Shown: piece after piece, positions 16,777 to 24,664 of the stretch
Layout of the letters: each line of letters starts with the position of its first letter
How positions within the stretch are numbered: position 1 is the first letter of the stretch
From: Pseudomonadota bacterium
Lineage (GTDB): Bacteria > Pseudomonadota > Alphaproteobacteria > Dongiales > Dongiaceae
Assembly (NCBI GenBank): GCA_016183985.1
Contig: JACPDN010000006.1
Location: 1,178,001 to 1,242,000, forward strand
Reading direction: 5' to 3'
Length of the DNA stretch: 64,000 bases
Program-made: the position numbers and the translations under genes
The notes under the pieces: model-generated
Databases searched by the model: none
What the model saw: only the letters and a program-made list of their open reading frames with translations
Told to the model about the DNA's origin: nothing

Positions 16777-17694
16777 TCAAGGTGAACGGGGTTGCGCGAT
16801 CGCCGCGGCAGCCGGCTTTTTCTCACGCGGGCGCCACAGCACTAGAAGGTTGCCGGACATTACCAAAGCAAAGCCCAGTCCCGCCAGGGGCGACCAGCTA
16901 TAGCCTTCCAGGAAAGTGGAAAGGGTGAGGGCCACGATCGGGAACATGACGCTGGAATAGGCGGCCCGCGCCGCACCGATGCGCTGCACCAGATGCAGAT
17001 AGCAGCCGAAGCCGATCACGGTGGCAAAGAGCGCCAGGCCAATGAGCGAGATCGTATAAGCGGGCCGCGGATCGTAATTGAAGCTCGCCCCGGCAGCGAG
17101 GGCGAAGCCCAGGCAGAACAGCGCCCCGAAGCTCATGCCGATGGTGTTGGATTGGATGACCGGGATCTCCAGCGCCTTCAATCGCACGCTCACCATATTG
17201 CCGAGCGATGCAAGATAAGTGGCAAGCAGTGAGAGACCGAGGCCCAAAGCCGGCGCCGAGCCGAGCCCATTGCTGGCAAGCTCCGGATAGAAGACGAGGC
17301 AAAGCCCGGTCAACCCGATGAGGGCCACCACGAAGGCGCGACCGTCGATCTTCTGCCGGAAGAACAGTGCCAGGTTGATGATGTTCATCATCGACATGGT
17401 GGAGAAGCAGACCGCGAGCAACCCGCTCACCAGATGGCTTCCTGCAAAATAGAACAGGATGTAATTGCCGCAGAAGAGACACATCCCCTGCACCGCCATC
17501 AAGAGAACGACGCGGGCCGGAAAGCGCAGCGAGCGCCGGGTGACGGCACAGAAGCCGATGAGAATCACGGCGGAGAGCAGGAAGCGATAGCTAAGCGACA
17601 CCTGCGGCGCCACGACGCCCAATTGCTGCTCGATCCCGTACCAGGACGACCCCCAGATCAGCACGACCAGTGTGTAAAGCGCCCAGACGGGCAT
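16777..17694 (-). CDS. EamA/DMT-family metabolite exporter
   Basis: The inner-membrane protein has ten predicted hydrophobic helices in two EamA repeats. The first opens ALYTLVVLIWGSSWYGIEQQL, and the second is around LGLGLSLLATYLASLGNMVSVR. It ends with a basic, Ala/Pro-rich cytoplasmic tail (RPREKKPAAAAIAQPRSP). Family members export amino acids and other small metabolites. The start is set at 17694 (MPVWALY) because GAGGGGAG lies eight bases upstream; the ORF track's start six codons earlier has none. It is followed by the aminotransferase gene. Confidence 0.9.
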   Translation of the reverse strand: MPVWALYTLVVLIWGSSWYGIEQQLGVVAPQVSLSYRFLLSAVILIGFCAVTRRSLRFPARVVLLMAVQGMCLFCGNYILFYFAGSHLVSGLLAVCFSTMSMMNIINLALFFRQKIDGRAFVVALIGLTGLCLVFYPELASNGLGSAPALGLGLSLLATYLASLGNMVSVRLKALEIPVIQSNTIGMSFGALFCLGFALAAGASFNYDPRPAYTISLIGLALFATVIGFGCYLHLVQRIGAARAAYSSVMFPIVALTLSTFLEGYSWSPLAGLGFALVMSGNLLVLWRPREKKPAAAAIAQPRSP

Positions 17695-17818
17695 GCAGAT
17701 CACTCCCCTCAACGAGAAGTGCCGACGCTAGTGGCCCAGCACTATTCGCACAATTTCCGATACGGCATGCGTGTCATGCGACGGGCAATGTGTGGAGACA
17801 ATGGTACCATTGAATTGC

Positions 17819-17842
17819 CATCCCCCGCGAAGACGGGGGATG
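17819..17842. repeat. Family B palindromic repeat
   Basis: CATCCCCCGCGAAGACGGGGGATG is a perfect-arm dyad with the GCGAAG loop typical of this family. It lies between the TPR-methyltransferase gene and the EamA exporter gene. Confidence 0.7.
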
Positions 17843-17862
17843 ACAACAGGGTTCGGGAATTC

Positions 17863-19503
17863 TCACGCCACCAGATTGAAGAATATCCGCGTGTTGTCGT
17901 AGCCGGCGGCGATGGTCAGGCGATCGCCGGGGCTCACGGCGATGGGTTCCTTGAAGAAATGCGCCGCCTGCTTCCAGTGATTGGTGCGGTTATGGCTGTC
18001 GGAGCGGTAGACGACGTCCTCGAACATGTGAAGGTCGAACCAGAAGGCGACACCGTGGCAGAGGCCCGCTTCCGTCACCGGCACGACCAGCCGGTGGCTG
18101 TCCATCTCCTTCATGTCGACGCGGAAGTCGAAATCGAGTGCCGCGAAGCGGTCGGAGAGGCGCCGGTGTGGGTCGCTTGCGAAATCGATCACCGCGTAAC
18201 CTGGCGAGCGGAAGCGATCCATCACCGACATGTCGAAACCGGCGATCTCGCCTACCGGATTGATCCGCGCCAGATGATCGCATTCCAGCAACACGCCATA
18301 GACGGTTGAGGCTTCGGGGATGATGCGCCCCTCGGGCTTCACCAGATTCTCCCGCGCGTGGCGGATGATGGACAGCATATTGGGCGCCAGCATGCCGACA
18401 TTGATGAGTTCCGACACAAAGAGATCTGCCTTTTCCGGCAGGTCTTCGCCCAATCGCAATTGCGTTGATTTCTTGGTGATGACGGTGATCCTGTCGGCAT
18501 AGCCATTGGCCGCGATGATGTCGCGCGCGGCATCGGCGATGGTCGGCAGCACCTCGCAAGTAACGACTTGGCCGGCACCGGCGCGCGCCGCCATCATCGA
18601 AACAATGCCGGAACCGGTGCCGATCTCGAACACCAGATCGCCGGGCCGCACCGCGCGCTGCAATGCGCTGTCATAGGCCTCGTTGCGCTCCTCGTCATTG
18701 ATCATCGGGATATGCCAGGCCGGCACCATCGACGACAATTGCAGGCGCAGGGCGAAATTGAGATCCTCATCTTCCGGCAGTTCGGCAAGCCCGGCGCGGA
18801 TCACATCCATCGCGCCGTCGGGCTGCTGCTGATCATGCAGCGCTTGTGCCAGCGACGCATAAGCCGGCGCGCATTTGGGGTCGAGCCGCAGCGCTTCGCG
18901 GAAGCAGTTCTCCGCCTCCGGCATGTGGTCGAGCTGGTAGAGAATCTCGCCGGCGTTGAAATGCGCATCGACAAAAGCGGGGTCGTGGCGGATCGCCTCG
19001 TTGAAGCAGATCAGCGCCTTGTCGAACTGGCCGCGCCGCTTGAGGGCCATACCCAGATTGTTGATCGCCGCCACCTGCACCGGCGGCCGCGCCAGTGCCT
19101 GGCGAAAAGCACCCTCCGCCTCCTCGACCCGGTCGAGGCGCAAGAGGGCGTTCCCCAGATTGTTCCAGGCCATGCTGTCTTCGGGGCGCAACATGGTGGC
19201 GCGCCGGAAGCTCACTTCCGCATCGCCATTGCGTCCGAGCGCATAGAGCAGTGCTCCACGGCTGTTATGAAACTGTCCCCAGGTCGGGTCGAGGGTGATC
19301 GCGCGTTCAATGAGGTCGAGGGCCTGGGCCGAATCCGCACCACCCTGAAAGCCGATCACGCCGAGAAGATGGACCGCATCGGCATTGTCCGGCTCGCGCG
19401 CCACGATATCGGCACAGATCGCACTAGCCTCGCCGAGCTGCCCGTTTTCGATGGCAACCATCACCGGCTCGATGGATTGGGCCCGTTCTTCAGCAGTTTT
19501 CAT
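17863..19503 (-). CDS. TPR protein fused to a PRMT-like arginine methyltransferase
   Basis: The N-terminal 260 residues are tandem tetratricopeptide repeats (for example AWNNLGNALLRLDRVEEAEGAFRQALARPP). The C-terminal part is a SAM-dependent methyltransferase of PRMT type. WHIPMINDEERNEAYDSAL near 262 matches the PRMT entry motif, and DLVFEIGTGSGIVSMMAARAG near 290-308 is motif I. TCEVLPTIADAARDIIAANG is post-I, and DLFVSELINVGML near 362 takes the place of the double-E loop. NRTNHWKQAAHFF near 508 is the THW loop that marks arginine methyltransferases. The order resembles eukaryotic PRMT9. The first loop Glu is present, but the second is not obvious. It shares a strand with two motility-like small genes upstream, so a motility protein may be a substrate (inference). 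Confidence 0.82.
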   Translation of the reverse strand: MKTAEERAQSIEPVMVAIENGQLGEASAICADIVAREPDNADAVHLLGVIGFQGGADSAQALDLIERAITLDPTWGQFHNSRGALLYALGRNGDAEVSFRRATMLRPEDSMAWNNLGNALLRLDRVEEAEGAFRQALARPPVQVAAINNLGMALKRRGQFDKALICFNEAIRHDPAFVDAHFNAGEILYQLDHMPEAENCFREALRLDPKCAPAYASLAQALHDQQQPDGAMDVIRAGLAELPEDEDLNFALRLQLSSMVPAWHIPMINDEERNEAYDSALQRAVRPGDLVFEIGTGSGIVSMMAARAGAGQVVTCEVLPTIADAARDIIAANGYADRITVITKKSTQLRLGEDLPEKADLFVSELINVGMLAPNMLSIIRHARENLVKPEGRIIPEASTVYGVLLECDHLARINPVGEIAGFDMSVMDRFRSPGYAVIDFASDPHRRLSDRFAALDFDFRVDMKEMDSHRLVVPVTEAGLCHGVAFWFDLHMFEDVVYRSDSHNRTNHWKQAAHFFKEPIAVSPGDRLTIAAGYDNTRIFFNLVA

Positions 19504-19603
19504 GACTTAAGGCCTTCCGCTCCGCAATTTCGCGGGCAGTCTAGCGCGCAGAATCGGCCGAACGCCAGTTTAGGCGTCGGTCTAGCGGCTTAAGGCCTGG
19601 ATT

Positions 19604-19891
19604 TTAAGCGAGGATATTGACCAGCGACCCGCGGCCGCCGGCCGGGGTGTTGCCGGAAGCGGTCGGCGTGGCACTGCCATTGCCGCTGTCGAGTTGCGGG
19701 GCCGATGGCGCCTGTGGGGCGCTGGGTGCGGCCCCCGCCACCTGCTTGGCGGCACTCACCGCCTGGCTCAGCAGATTGGCAACGTTCTGATCCTGGTTCT
19801 GCTGGCCCTTGATGCCGGCAAAGGCAAGCTGCTGCCCGCGCTGGGCGCTAGCGATCTGGGAGGCGGCAAAACCGGCGGCGGCGACGTCCAT
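19604..19891 (-). CDS. YjfB-like putative motility protein
   Basis: The 95-residue protein starts MDVAAAGFAASQIASAQRGQQLAFAGIKGQQNQDQNVANLLSQAV. That is the pattern of the YjfB family (MDVAALSMA.SQA...Q....V.K.A...), small helical proteins found near flagellar genes and of unknown mechanism. The second half is a low-complexity Ala/Pro/Gly tail (APSAPQAPSAPQLDSGNGS). The ATG has AGGATC about ten bases upstream, and the gene lies 19 bases after the stop of the other small flagellum-like gene. Function is inferred from family resemblance only. Confidence 0.7.
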   Translation of the reverse strand: MDVAAAGFAASQIASAQRGQQLAFAGIKGQQNQDQNVANLLSQAVSAAKQVAGAAPSAPQAPSAPQLDSGNGSATPTASGNTPAGGRGSLVNILA

Positions 19892-19910
19892 GAAATCGGA
19901 TCCTGATCTC

Positions 19911-20129
19911 TTAGGCGGTGATGTCGAGGAGGGCTTGGGTATTCTCGGCGTCGGCGCGGATGACCGCCGTATTGGCCTTGAAACTGGTGGCAGCCAAGCT
20001 CAGCGAGACGATGTCTTCCGGATCGAGCGAGCCCGCCGCGATGTTCTGGGCGCTCTTTTCGATATCGCTCTGGGCCTTCTTCAGCCCTTCGATGGCCGTG
20101 CTGACAGCTGGGGTCGATGAAATTTCCAT
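19911..20129 (-). CDS. Small flagellar rod/hook-like protein
   Basis: This 72-residue protein reads like the joined termini of a flagellar axial protein. The first half (AVSTAIEGLKKAQSDIEKSAQNIAAG) matches the N-terminal coil of rod proteins. The second half (VSLSLAATSFKANTAVIRADAENTQALLDITA) matches the C-terminal coil, where rod and hook proteins carry an xxYxANxxVIxT.DE..Q..L pattern. No middle domain is present. GGAGGTG lies just upstream of the ATG at 20129; the ORF track's longer start has no support. It is transcribed with the YjfB-like gene. It could be a stand-alone partner of the flagellum, but no canonical flagellar gene is in the window. Confidence 0.65.
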   Translation of the reverse strand: MEISSTPAVSTAIEGLKKAQSDIEKSAQNIAAGSLDPEDIVSLSLAATSFKANTAVIRADAENTQALLDITA

Positions 20130-20356
20130 GGTCACCTCCCTGGCCGCTTGAAACCGCGACCGCTTGTTGGCTCCGGTCTGGAACATAGCCCAGCCCCGTT
20201 AAAATTTCGTTTCTTTTCCGCCCTCGAAGCCGAAGCGGATAAATAATGGTTAACAAATTTCCGGCTTTTCGGCAACGCCGCCCCTGACTAAGGTCGCAGC
20301 CTCCTTGCATTTTTACCACTTGATCGAGTTTCCGCAGGCTTGTTAGCATCTGCAGC

Positions 20357-21274
20357 ATGACTAATTCGGAAGCCTCACCAGCCATGACCATTCGACCGCG
20401 CCGCTCGGTCCTCTATCTCCCGGCCAGCAATGCCCGCGCGCTTGAGAAGGCGCGCTCGCTCCCCGTCGACGCGCTCATCCTCGACCTTGAGGACGCCGTG
20501 GCGCCGGAGGCCAAGGAAGCCGCGCGCGCCCAGCTCGCGGCCGCCCTCACGGAAGGCGGCTTTGCCAAGCGCGAGGTCGTCGTGCGCGTCAATGCGCTGG
20601 ACACGCCCTGGGGTGCCGATGATGTGGCGGCTGTCGCCAAGCTCGGCGCCGATGCGATCCTCTTCCCCAAGATCAACACGCCGGACGATGTGCTGAAAGC
20701 GATTGCGGCCCTCGACGAGGCCGGCGCACCGGCGGATCTGCCGATCTGGATCATGGCGGAGACGCCCCGCTGCATCATGGGCATGGATGCGATCGCGGGT
20801 GCGAGCAAGCGCCTGACCTGCCTCGTTGCCGGAACCTCGGATTTGAGTCGCGATCTCAGAGCACGTCCCGCACCGGGGCGCATCGGTGTCATCTCGGCGC
20901 TCTCGATCATCGTCATCGCCGCCCGCGCCCATGGGCTCGATGCGCTCGACGGTGTGCATCTCGATATGAATGACGATGCCGGTTACTTGGCCGCCTGCGA
21001 ACAGGGGCGCGATCTCGGCTTCGACGGCAAGACGCTCATCCATCCCAAGCAGATCCCCGGCGCCAACGAAGCCTTCGCGCCGAGTGTCGCCGAGATCGAG
21101 CAGGCCAAGGCCATCGTTGCCGCCTGGACCGAGGCACGCGCCGCCGGCAAGGGTATCGTCGTCCTCAATGGCAAGCTGATCGAAAAGCTGCATGTCGAGG
21201 ATGCCGAGCGCCTCCTCGCCCTCCATGCCGCGATCCTGGAACGGGGCGTAGGGACCAGTTCGGCCGCCGCTTAA
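20357..21274 (+). CDS. CoA ester lyase (HpcH/HpaI, CitE-like)
   Basis: The 305-residue TIM-barrel lyase has RPRRSVLYLPASNARALEKARSLPVDALILDLEDAVAPEAKEAAR, the diagnostic N-terminus of the malyl-CoA/citrate-lyase beta family. The Asp and Glu binding Mg are in LDLEDAV, and IMAETPRCIM is the next metal-binding strand (E). HLDMNDDAGYLAAC and GFDGKTLIHPKQI carry the CoA-binding region. Members cleave or form malyl-CoA, citramalyl-CoA or methylmalyl-CoA; the exact substrate is not readable. Two candidate ATGs exist, at 20357 and nine codons later, neither with a good ribosome-binding site. Its stop codon overlaps that of the convergent lipoprotein gene. Confidence 0.9.
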   Translation: MTNSEASPAMTIRPRRSVLYLPASNARALEKARSLPVDALILDLEDAVAPEAKEAARAQLAAALTEGGFAKREVVVRVNALDTPWGADDVAAVAKLGADAILFPKINTPDDVLKAIAALDEAGAPADLPIWIMAETPRCIMGMDAIAGASKRLTCLVAGTSDLSRDLRARPAPGRIGVISALSIIVIAARAHGLDALDGVHLDMNDDAGYLAACEQGRDLGFDGKTLIHPKQIPGANEAFAPSVAEIEQAKAIVAAWTEARAAGKGIVVLNGKLIEKLHVEDAERLLALHAAILERGVGTSSAAA

Positions 21275-21435
21275 TCCTTGCCGCCGATACGGTCGACGCA
21301 GCCCATCTGGACCAGGCGATCCACCTGATTGTAGGCGCCGAGATTGGGAGCGCCGCCGGCAGCACAGGCCGAGAGGCCGCCGCCAAGCAGCGCCACAATC
21401 GTCAGCGACTTGATATATTTGGCAAAAATCGACAT
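21271..21435 (-). CDS. Small lipoprotein
   Basis: The 54-residue protein is MSIFAKYIKSLTIVALLGGGLSACAAGGAPNLGAYNQVDRLVQMGCVDRIGGKD. It has a signal peptide with lipobox LSAC, then a 31-residue mature part with a second Cys. Signal peptidase II would cut before the lipobox Cys, giving a tiny anchored lipoprotein of unknown role. The ATG at 21435 is preceded by AAGGGTTGG. The gene ends in a TTAA shared with the stop of the CoA lyase, so the two genes overlap by four bases tail to tail. Confidence 0.7.
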   Translation of the reverse strand: MSIFAKYIKSLTIVALLGGGLSACAAGGAPNLGAYNQVDRLVQMGCVDRIGGKD

Positions 21436-21556
21436 TTTCCAACCCTTCCTTAAGAACCGGCACCGCGCTCCGACAATCGGCTTTGCGACCGGCGATGCCC
21501 TTAACCTGGGCAATCCTTTCGGTTAGGTTGTGAACCTCTTCACATGACCCGCAGCT

Positions 21557-22336
21557 TTGCACGACCCTTTGGGGGAGGCCTTCATCAGCACCGACGCTCA
21601 TAGTTCCCCGACCGCGGGTGGCAATCTCGCCATCCTGGCCGTGCGCGCGCAGTTGCTGGCGAAGAGTTTCCTGTTCCGTGGATTGGAACAGAGTCTGCTC
21701 GAACGCGTGGCGCGGCTCTGTCAGCCGCGGCGCCTCAATGTCGGCGAGACCTTGTTCTGGGAGGATGAGCCGGCGGATGCGCTTTACGGTGTCGCCAAGG
21801 GCCTCATCCGCATCTGGGTGCATGGTCCGGACGGGCGCGAGTTGACGCTGAACCTGATGGAGAGCGGCGACTTCTTCGGCGAGATCGCCCTCCTCGACGG
21901 GTTGCCGCGCACAGCCAGTGCCAGTGCATTGGCCGATACCGAGATGCTGAATGTGCCGCGCGCGGCGTTCCTCGATCTCATGAAGGCGGAGCCAAAACTG
22001 GCGCTCCATATCATCGAACTGCTGTGCGAGCGTCTGCGCCACAACACCGACCGCATCCGCGACGCCGCTTTCCTCGATCTCGGCACGCGGCTCGCGAAAA
22101 CCCTCGAAGCCCTGGCCATGGGCCATGGCGAGGAGAGCGACGAGGGCACCGTCATCACCGCCAAGCTCAATCAAAGCGAACTCGCCCAGCTTCTGGGTGT
22201 GACGCGCGAGGCGGTCAACAAGCAGTTGAAGCAATTTGCCCAAGACGGCCTCATCGCCACCAAAGGCAGCCGCATCGTGGTGCGCGACAGCGTGCGCCTA
22301 TCCGCCCGCGGCAAAATGAAGGAAGAGAGCGCCTAA
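21557..22336 (+). CDS. Crp/Fnr-family transcriptional regulator
   Basis: The N-terminal cyclic-nucleotide-binding fold spans about residues 30-145 (LFRGLEQSLLERVARLCQPRRLNVGETLFWEDEPADALYGVAKGLIRIW, then GDFFGEIALLDGLPRTASASALADTEML). The C-terminal winged helix contains LNQSELAQLLGVTREAVNKQLKQFAQDGLI. There is no FNR cysteine cluster. The GEIALLDGLPRTASA loop resembles the CRP phosphate-binding cassette, but the ligand is unknown. The frame opens with TTG at 21557 and has no ATG before the domain; a GTG at 21641 is the alternative. Neither has a clear ribosome-binding site, so the start is unsure. The CNNM transporter starts six bases after its stop. Confidence 0.9.
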   Translation: MHDPLGEAFISTDAHSSPTAGGNLAILAVRAQLLAKSFLFRGLEQSLLERVARLCQPRRLNVGETLFWEDEPADALYGVAKGLIRIWVHGPDGRELTLNLMESGDFFGEIALLDGLPRTASASALADTEMLNVPRAAFLDLMKAEPKLALHIIELLCERLRHNTDRIRDAAFLDLGTRLAKTLEALAMGHGEESDEGTVITAKLNQSELAQLLGVTREAVNKQLKQFAQDGLIATKGSRIVVRDSVRLSARGKMKEESA

Positions 22337-22342
22337 CCCCCA

Positions 22343-23665
22343 ATGACCGACGTCCCTATCGAAGACACGTCCCTCTGGTTCGAAATCGTCATCGTCCTCC
22401 TGCTGATCCTGCTCAACGGCTTCTTCGCCATGTCGGAGCTCGCCATCGTCTCGGCGCGCCGCGCGCGGCTGAAACCGATTGCCGATGCCGGCCATCGCGG
22501 CGCCAAGAAGGCGCTGGAACTGGCGGATGATCCCACCCAGTTTCTGTCCACCGTGCAGATCGGCATCACGCTGGTTGGCATCGTCGCCGGTGCCTATTCG
22601 GGTGCCACACTCTCGGCACCCCTTGCCGCCGTCCTCGACGATTGGGCGCTGATTTCGGCCTATGCCTATCCGATCGCGGTGACGCTGGTCGTGGCCAGCA
22701 TCACCTATCTCTCACTCATTGTCGGCGAGTTGGTGCCGAAGCGCATCGCCATGAACCATGCGGAATCGATCGCGATGCGCGTGAGCCTCCCCATGGCGTT
22801 TATCGCCAAGGTCGGCGCACCTCTGGTCTTCATCCTGCGCGTCTCGACCAATGCGCTCCTTACCCTCATCGGCCTCAGTGCCGACCGCGACACGGCGGTG
22901 ACGGAAGAGGAAGTGAAGACGATGGTGGCCGAAGGCACCGAAAGCGGCGTCTTCGAGGAGGAAGAGCGGCATCTCATCGACCGCGTGCTGCATTTGGCGG
23001 ATTACACCATCCGCTCGATCATGACGCCGCGCCCCGATATCGACTGGATCGATCTCAACGATCCGATCGAGAGCATGATGGCGCAGATCCGCGAGAGCAA
23101 GCACACGCGTCTCCTTCTCTGCCAGGGTAGCGTCGACGAGGTGGTGGGCGTTGTCCATACCAAGGATCTGCTGCACCAGCTGACTGCCGGCGAGACACTC
23201 GACCTTGCCGCCGTGGCGAAACCGGCGCTGACGCTGCATGAGACGACGACCATTCTCAGGCTCCTCGAGCTCTTCCGCAAATCGCCCAGCCACATGGCGG
23301 TGGTGCTCGACGAATATGGCAGCGTCGAGGGTATCGCCACGCAATCCGACATCTTCACCGTCATCGCCGGCGAGATGACCGAGGGCGAGACGGAAGACGA
23401 ATCCATCGCCCAGCGCGCCGATGGCTCGTGGCTGATCGACGGTCGCACCCGCCTCATCGATGTCGAGCGCCGCATCGGCGCCACCGGCTTCGTCCATGCC
23501 GATTACGCCACCATCGCCGGCCTGGTGCTGCACCGCCTGGGCCGCGTGCCGAAGGTAGGTGAAAGTGTCACCTATCACGGCTTCCGCATCGAGGTCGTCG
23601 ATCTCGACGGCCGCCGCATCGACAGGGTGATGGTCGACCGCGTCGAGGCACCGGAAGAGGATTGA
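22343..23665 (+). CDS. CNNM/CorC-type transporter (hemolysin family, DUF21-CBS-CorC_HlyC)
   Basis: The 440-residue membrane protein has a DUF21 transmembrane region at about residues 10-200 (EIVIVLLLILLNGFFAMSELAIVSARRARLK, including the MSE signature). A CBS pair follows (IMTPRPDIDWIDLNDPIESMMAQIRESKHTRLLLC and ALTLHETTTILRLLELFRKSPSHMAVVLDEYGSVEGIAT). The C-terminal transporter-associated domain contains ADGSWLIDGRTRLIDVERRIG. Family members are linked to Mg/Co efflux or homeostasis (MpfA/YhdP, CorC/CorB group). The ATG follows the Crp-type regulator's stop by six bases, so the two are probably co-transcribed. Confidence 0.93.
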   Translation: MTDVPIEDTSLWFEIVIVLLLILLNGFFAMSELAIVSARRARLKPIADAGHRGAKKALELADDPTQFLSTVQIGITLVGIVAGAYSGATLSAPLAAVLDDWALISAYAYPIAVTLVVASITYLSLIVGELVPKRIAMNHAESIAMRVSLPMAFIAKVGAPLVFILRVSTNALLTLIGLSADRDTAVTEEEVKTMVAEGTESGVFEEEERHLIDRVLHLADYTIRSIMTPRPDIDWIDLNDPIESMMAQIRESKHTRLLLCQGSVDEVVGVVHTKDLLHQLTAGETLDLAAVAKPALTLHETTTILRLLELFRKSPSHMAVVLDEYGSVEGIATQSDIFTVIAGEMTEGETEDESIAQRADGSWLIDGRTRLIDVERRIGATGFVHADYATIAGLVLHRLGRVPKVGESVTYHGFRIEVVDLDGRRIDRVMVDRVEAPEED

Positions 23666-23717
23666 GCGTCGCAACGCCGACCCCTCACCTCAACCCCTCA
23701 ATCTCAGCCATCCTTCT

Positions 23718-24099
23718 CAACGGTCATCTGCAATCACTCGGGCAGTCGGGGCGGCGTTTTGCGGCGGCTGCCCTTGCGCCGGGACACGGGGGGTAACCTC
23801 GCCGGCCCGAGGGGATCGCCTCACCCATGGCGATCCGGGGGAGCCCTGTGTCCACCAGGCTCGGGGGGATGCCGGTTCCCGATCGGCATCGCGGGGCCTC
23901 GGCATACCCTGAGCCGAGGCAACGGGGGCCGCTATCACCGCCGACAGGCCAGGCGGAGGTCCATCACCCCGGAATCCCAAGGGAGCCGGTTTATAGCCAC
24001 CGGCAAAAGGCCGCCAACCTGCGCCCGCCGCCGCAGGGGTTTGATCCTGCAGAGACAGCTTGCGTCGGCAAACAACCGAGTGATTGCAGATGGCCGCTG
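23718..24099. other. Structured 382-bp element closed by 24-nt inverted repeats; candidate ncRNA
   Basis: No gene is supported between 23666 and 24230. The core is bounded by CAACGGTCATCTGCAATCACTCGG (23718-23741) and its near-perfect complement CCGAGTGATTGCAGATGGCCGCTG (24076-24099); 22 of 24 positions match. Inside are at least six hairpins with arms of 6-8 bp: 23740-23773, 23813-23836, 23868-23890, 23896-23920, 23985-24004 and 24018-24037. A strong promoter-like pair lies just outside the right end, pointing into the element. I looked for RNase P, tmRNA, SRP and 6S signatures and saw none. It could be an unrecognised structured RNA, with the repeats as the closing stem, or a MITE-like insertion. 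The ORFs crossing it are low-complexity Pro/Arg/Gly frames. Confidence 0.55.
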
Positions 24100-24132
24100 T
24101 CTGGCCGAAACGAGATATGCGCGCGTTCTTTT

Positions 24133-24176
24133 TTAGTACAGCATTCCTAGTGTTTTGTCAAGAACATTTTAGGAAC
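24133..24176 (-). promoter_or_regulatory. Consensus-like promoter with LexA-type box, reading into the 382-bp element
   Basis: On the minus strand, TTGACA (24161-24156), a 17-base spacer and TACTAA (24138-24133) form a near-consensus sigma70 promoter. Directly upstream, touching the -35, is GTTC-CTAAAAT-GTTC (24176-24162), the GTTC-N7-GTTC form of the alphaproteobacterial LexA box. Chance would give roughly two such boxes in a window this size, so placement is the argument, not the motif alone. Confidence 0.5.
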
Positions 24177-24230
24177 ATATCGCCGCGAACCGGTGTATCC
24201 TGCGCGCCTACCGGATGTGGAGATGATGCG

Positions 24231-24659
24231 ATGCCTGACGCCGCCGATCTGCGCCGCCTGTTCGACCGCTGGGAGCAGGTCTGGCATGAGGGGAGATTCG
24301 ATCTGGTCCCAAGCTGTGTAGCACCGCTTTACATCCGACATGACGAAGCCGGCAGCCGCGTGGTGACGCGCGACGCCTATGCCGCCGAGCTTACCAAGCT
24401 GAAGGCAGACCGGCCGGACGTGCGCATCCTGGTCTATGACCACGCCTTGCACGGCAACGCCGCCTGGTATCGCTTCACCATGCGATGGACCGACCGGGTG
24501 AGCGGAGAGACGCGTTGCCGCGCCGGCATGCAGAGCTACCGCATCGCGGACGGACTCCTCGCCGAGACATGGGTCATGCTGCAACCGCCGGGATCCGCCT
24601 GGAGCGATCCTGTCGCGCAGGAAAGCTGGACGAGCGCGCCGCCGAAGCAAGCGACATAG
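24231..24659 (+). CDS. SnoaL/NTF2-like protein
   Basis: The 142-residue protein has the cone-shaped NTF2-like pattern. It has an N-terminal helix (LRRLFDRWEQVWHEGRFDLVPSCVAPLYIRHD), then strands around HALHGNAAWYRFTMRWTDRVSGETRCRAGMQSYRIADGLLAETWVML. Such folds include SnoaL-type cyclases, isomerases and many proteins of unknown role, so no reaction is proposed. The ATG at 24231 has GGAG nine bases upstream; the longer frame in the ORF track runs into the structured element. It is followed by the ArsR operator region of the arsenic operon and may be unrelated to it. Confidence 0.8.
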   Translation: MPDAADLRRLFDRWEQVWHEGRFDLVPSCVAPLYIRHDEAGSRVVTRDAYAAELTKLKADRPDVRILVYDHALHGNAAWYRFTMRWTDRVSGETRCRAGMQSYRIADGLLAETWVMLQPPGSAWSDPVAQESWTSAPPKQAT

Positions 24660-24664
24660 CGATG

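Noticed and set aside
20375-22243. 622-residue minus-strand ORF across the CoA lyase and Crp-type genes
   Set aside because: It is antisense to two clear proteins and a lipoprotein gene is read in another frame within it.
23718-24099. RNase P RNA, tmRNA, SRP RNA or 6S RNA
   Set aside because: No GAGGAAAGUC or ACAGAA core (RNase P), no tRNA-like T arm or tag ending in AA (tmRNA) and no CCGGAAGGAAGCAGCC loop (SRP) were found on either strand. The element is also too long for 6S RNA.
23717-24136. Proteins on both strands of the structured element
   Set aside because: Frames are Pro/Arg/Gly-rich, open on both strands and lack ribosome-binding sites, so they read as GC-driven open frames.
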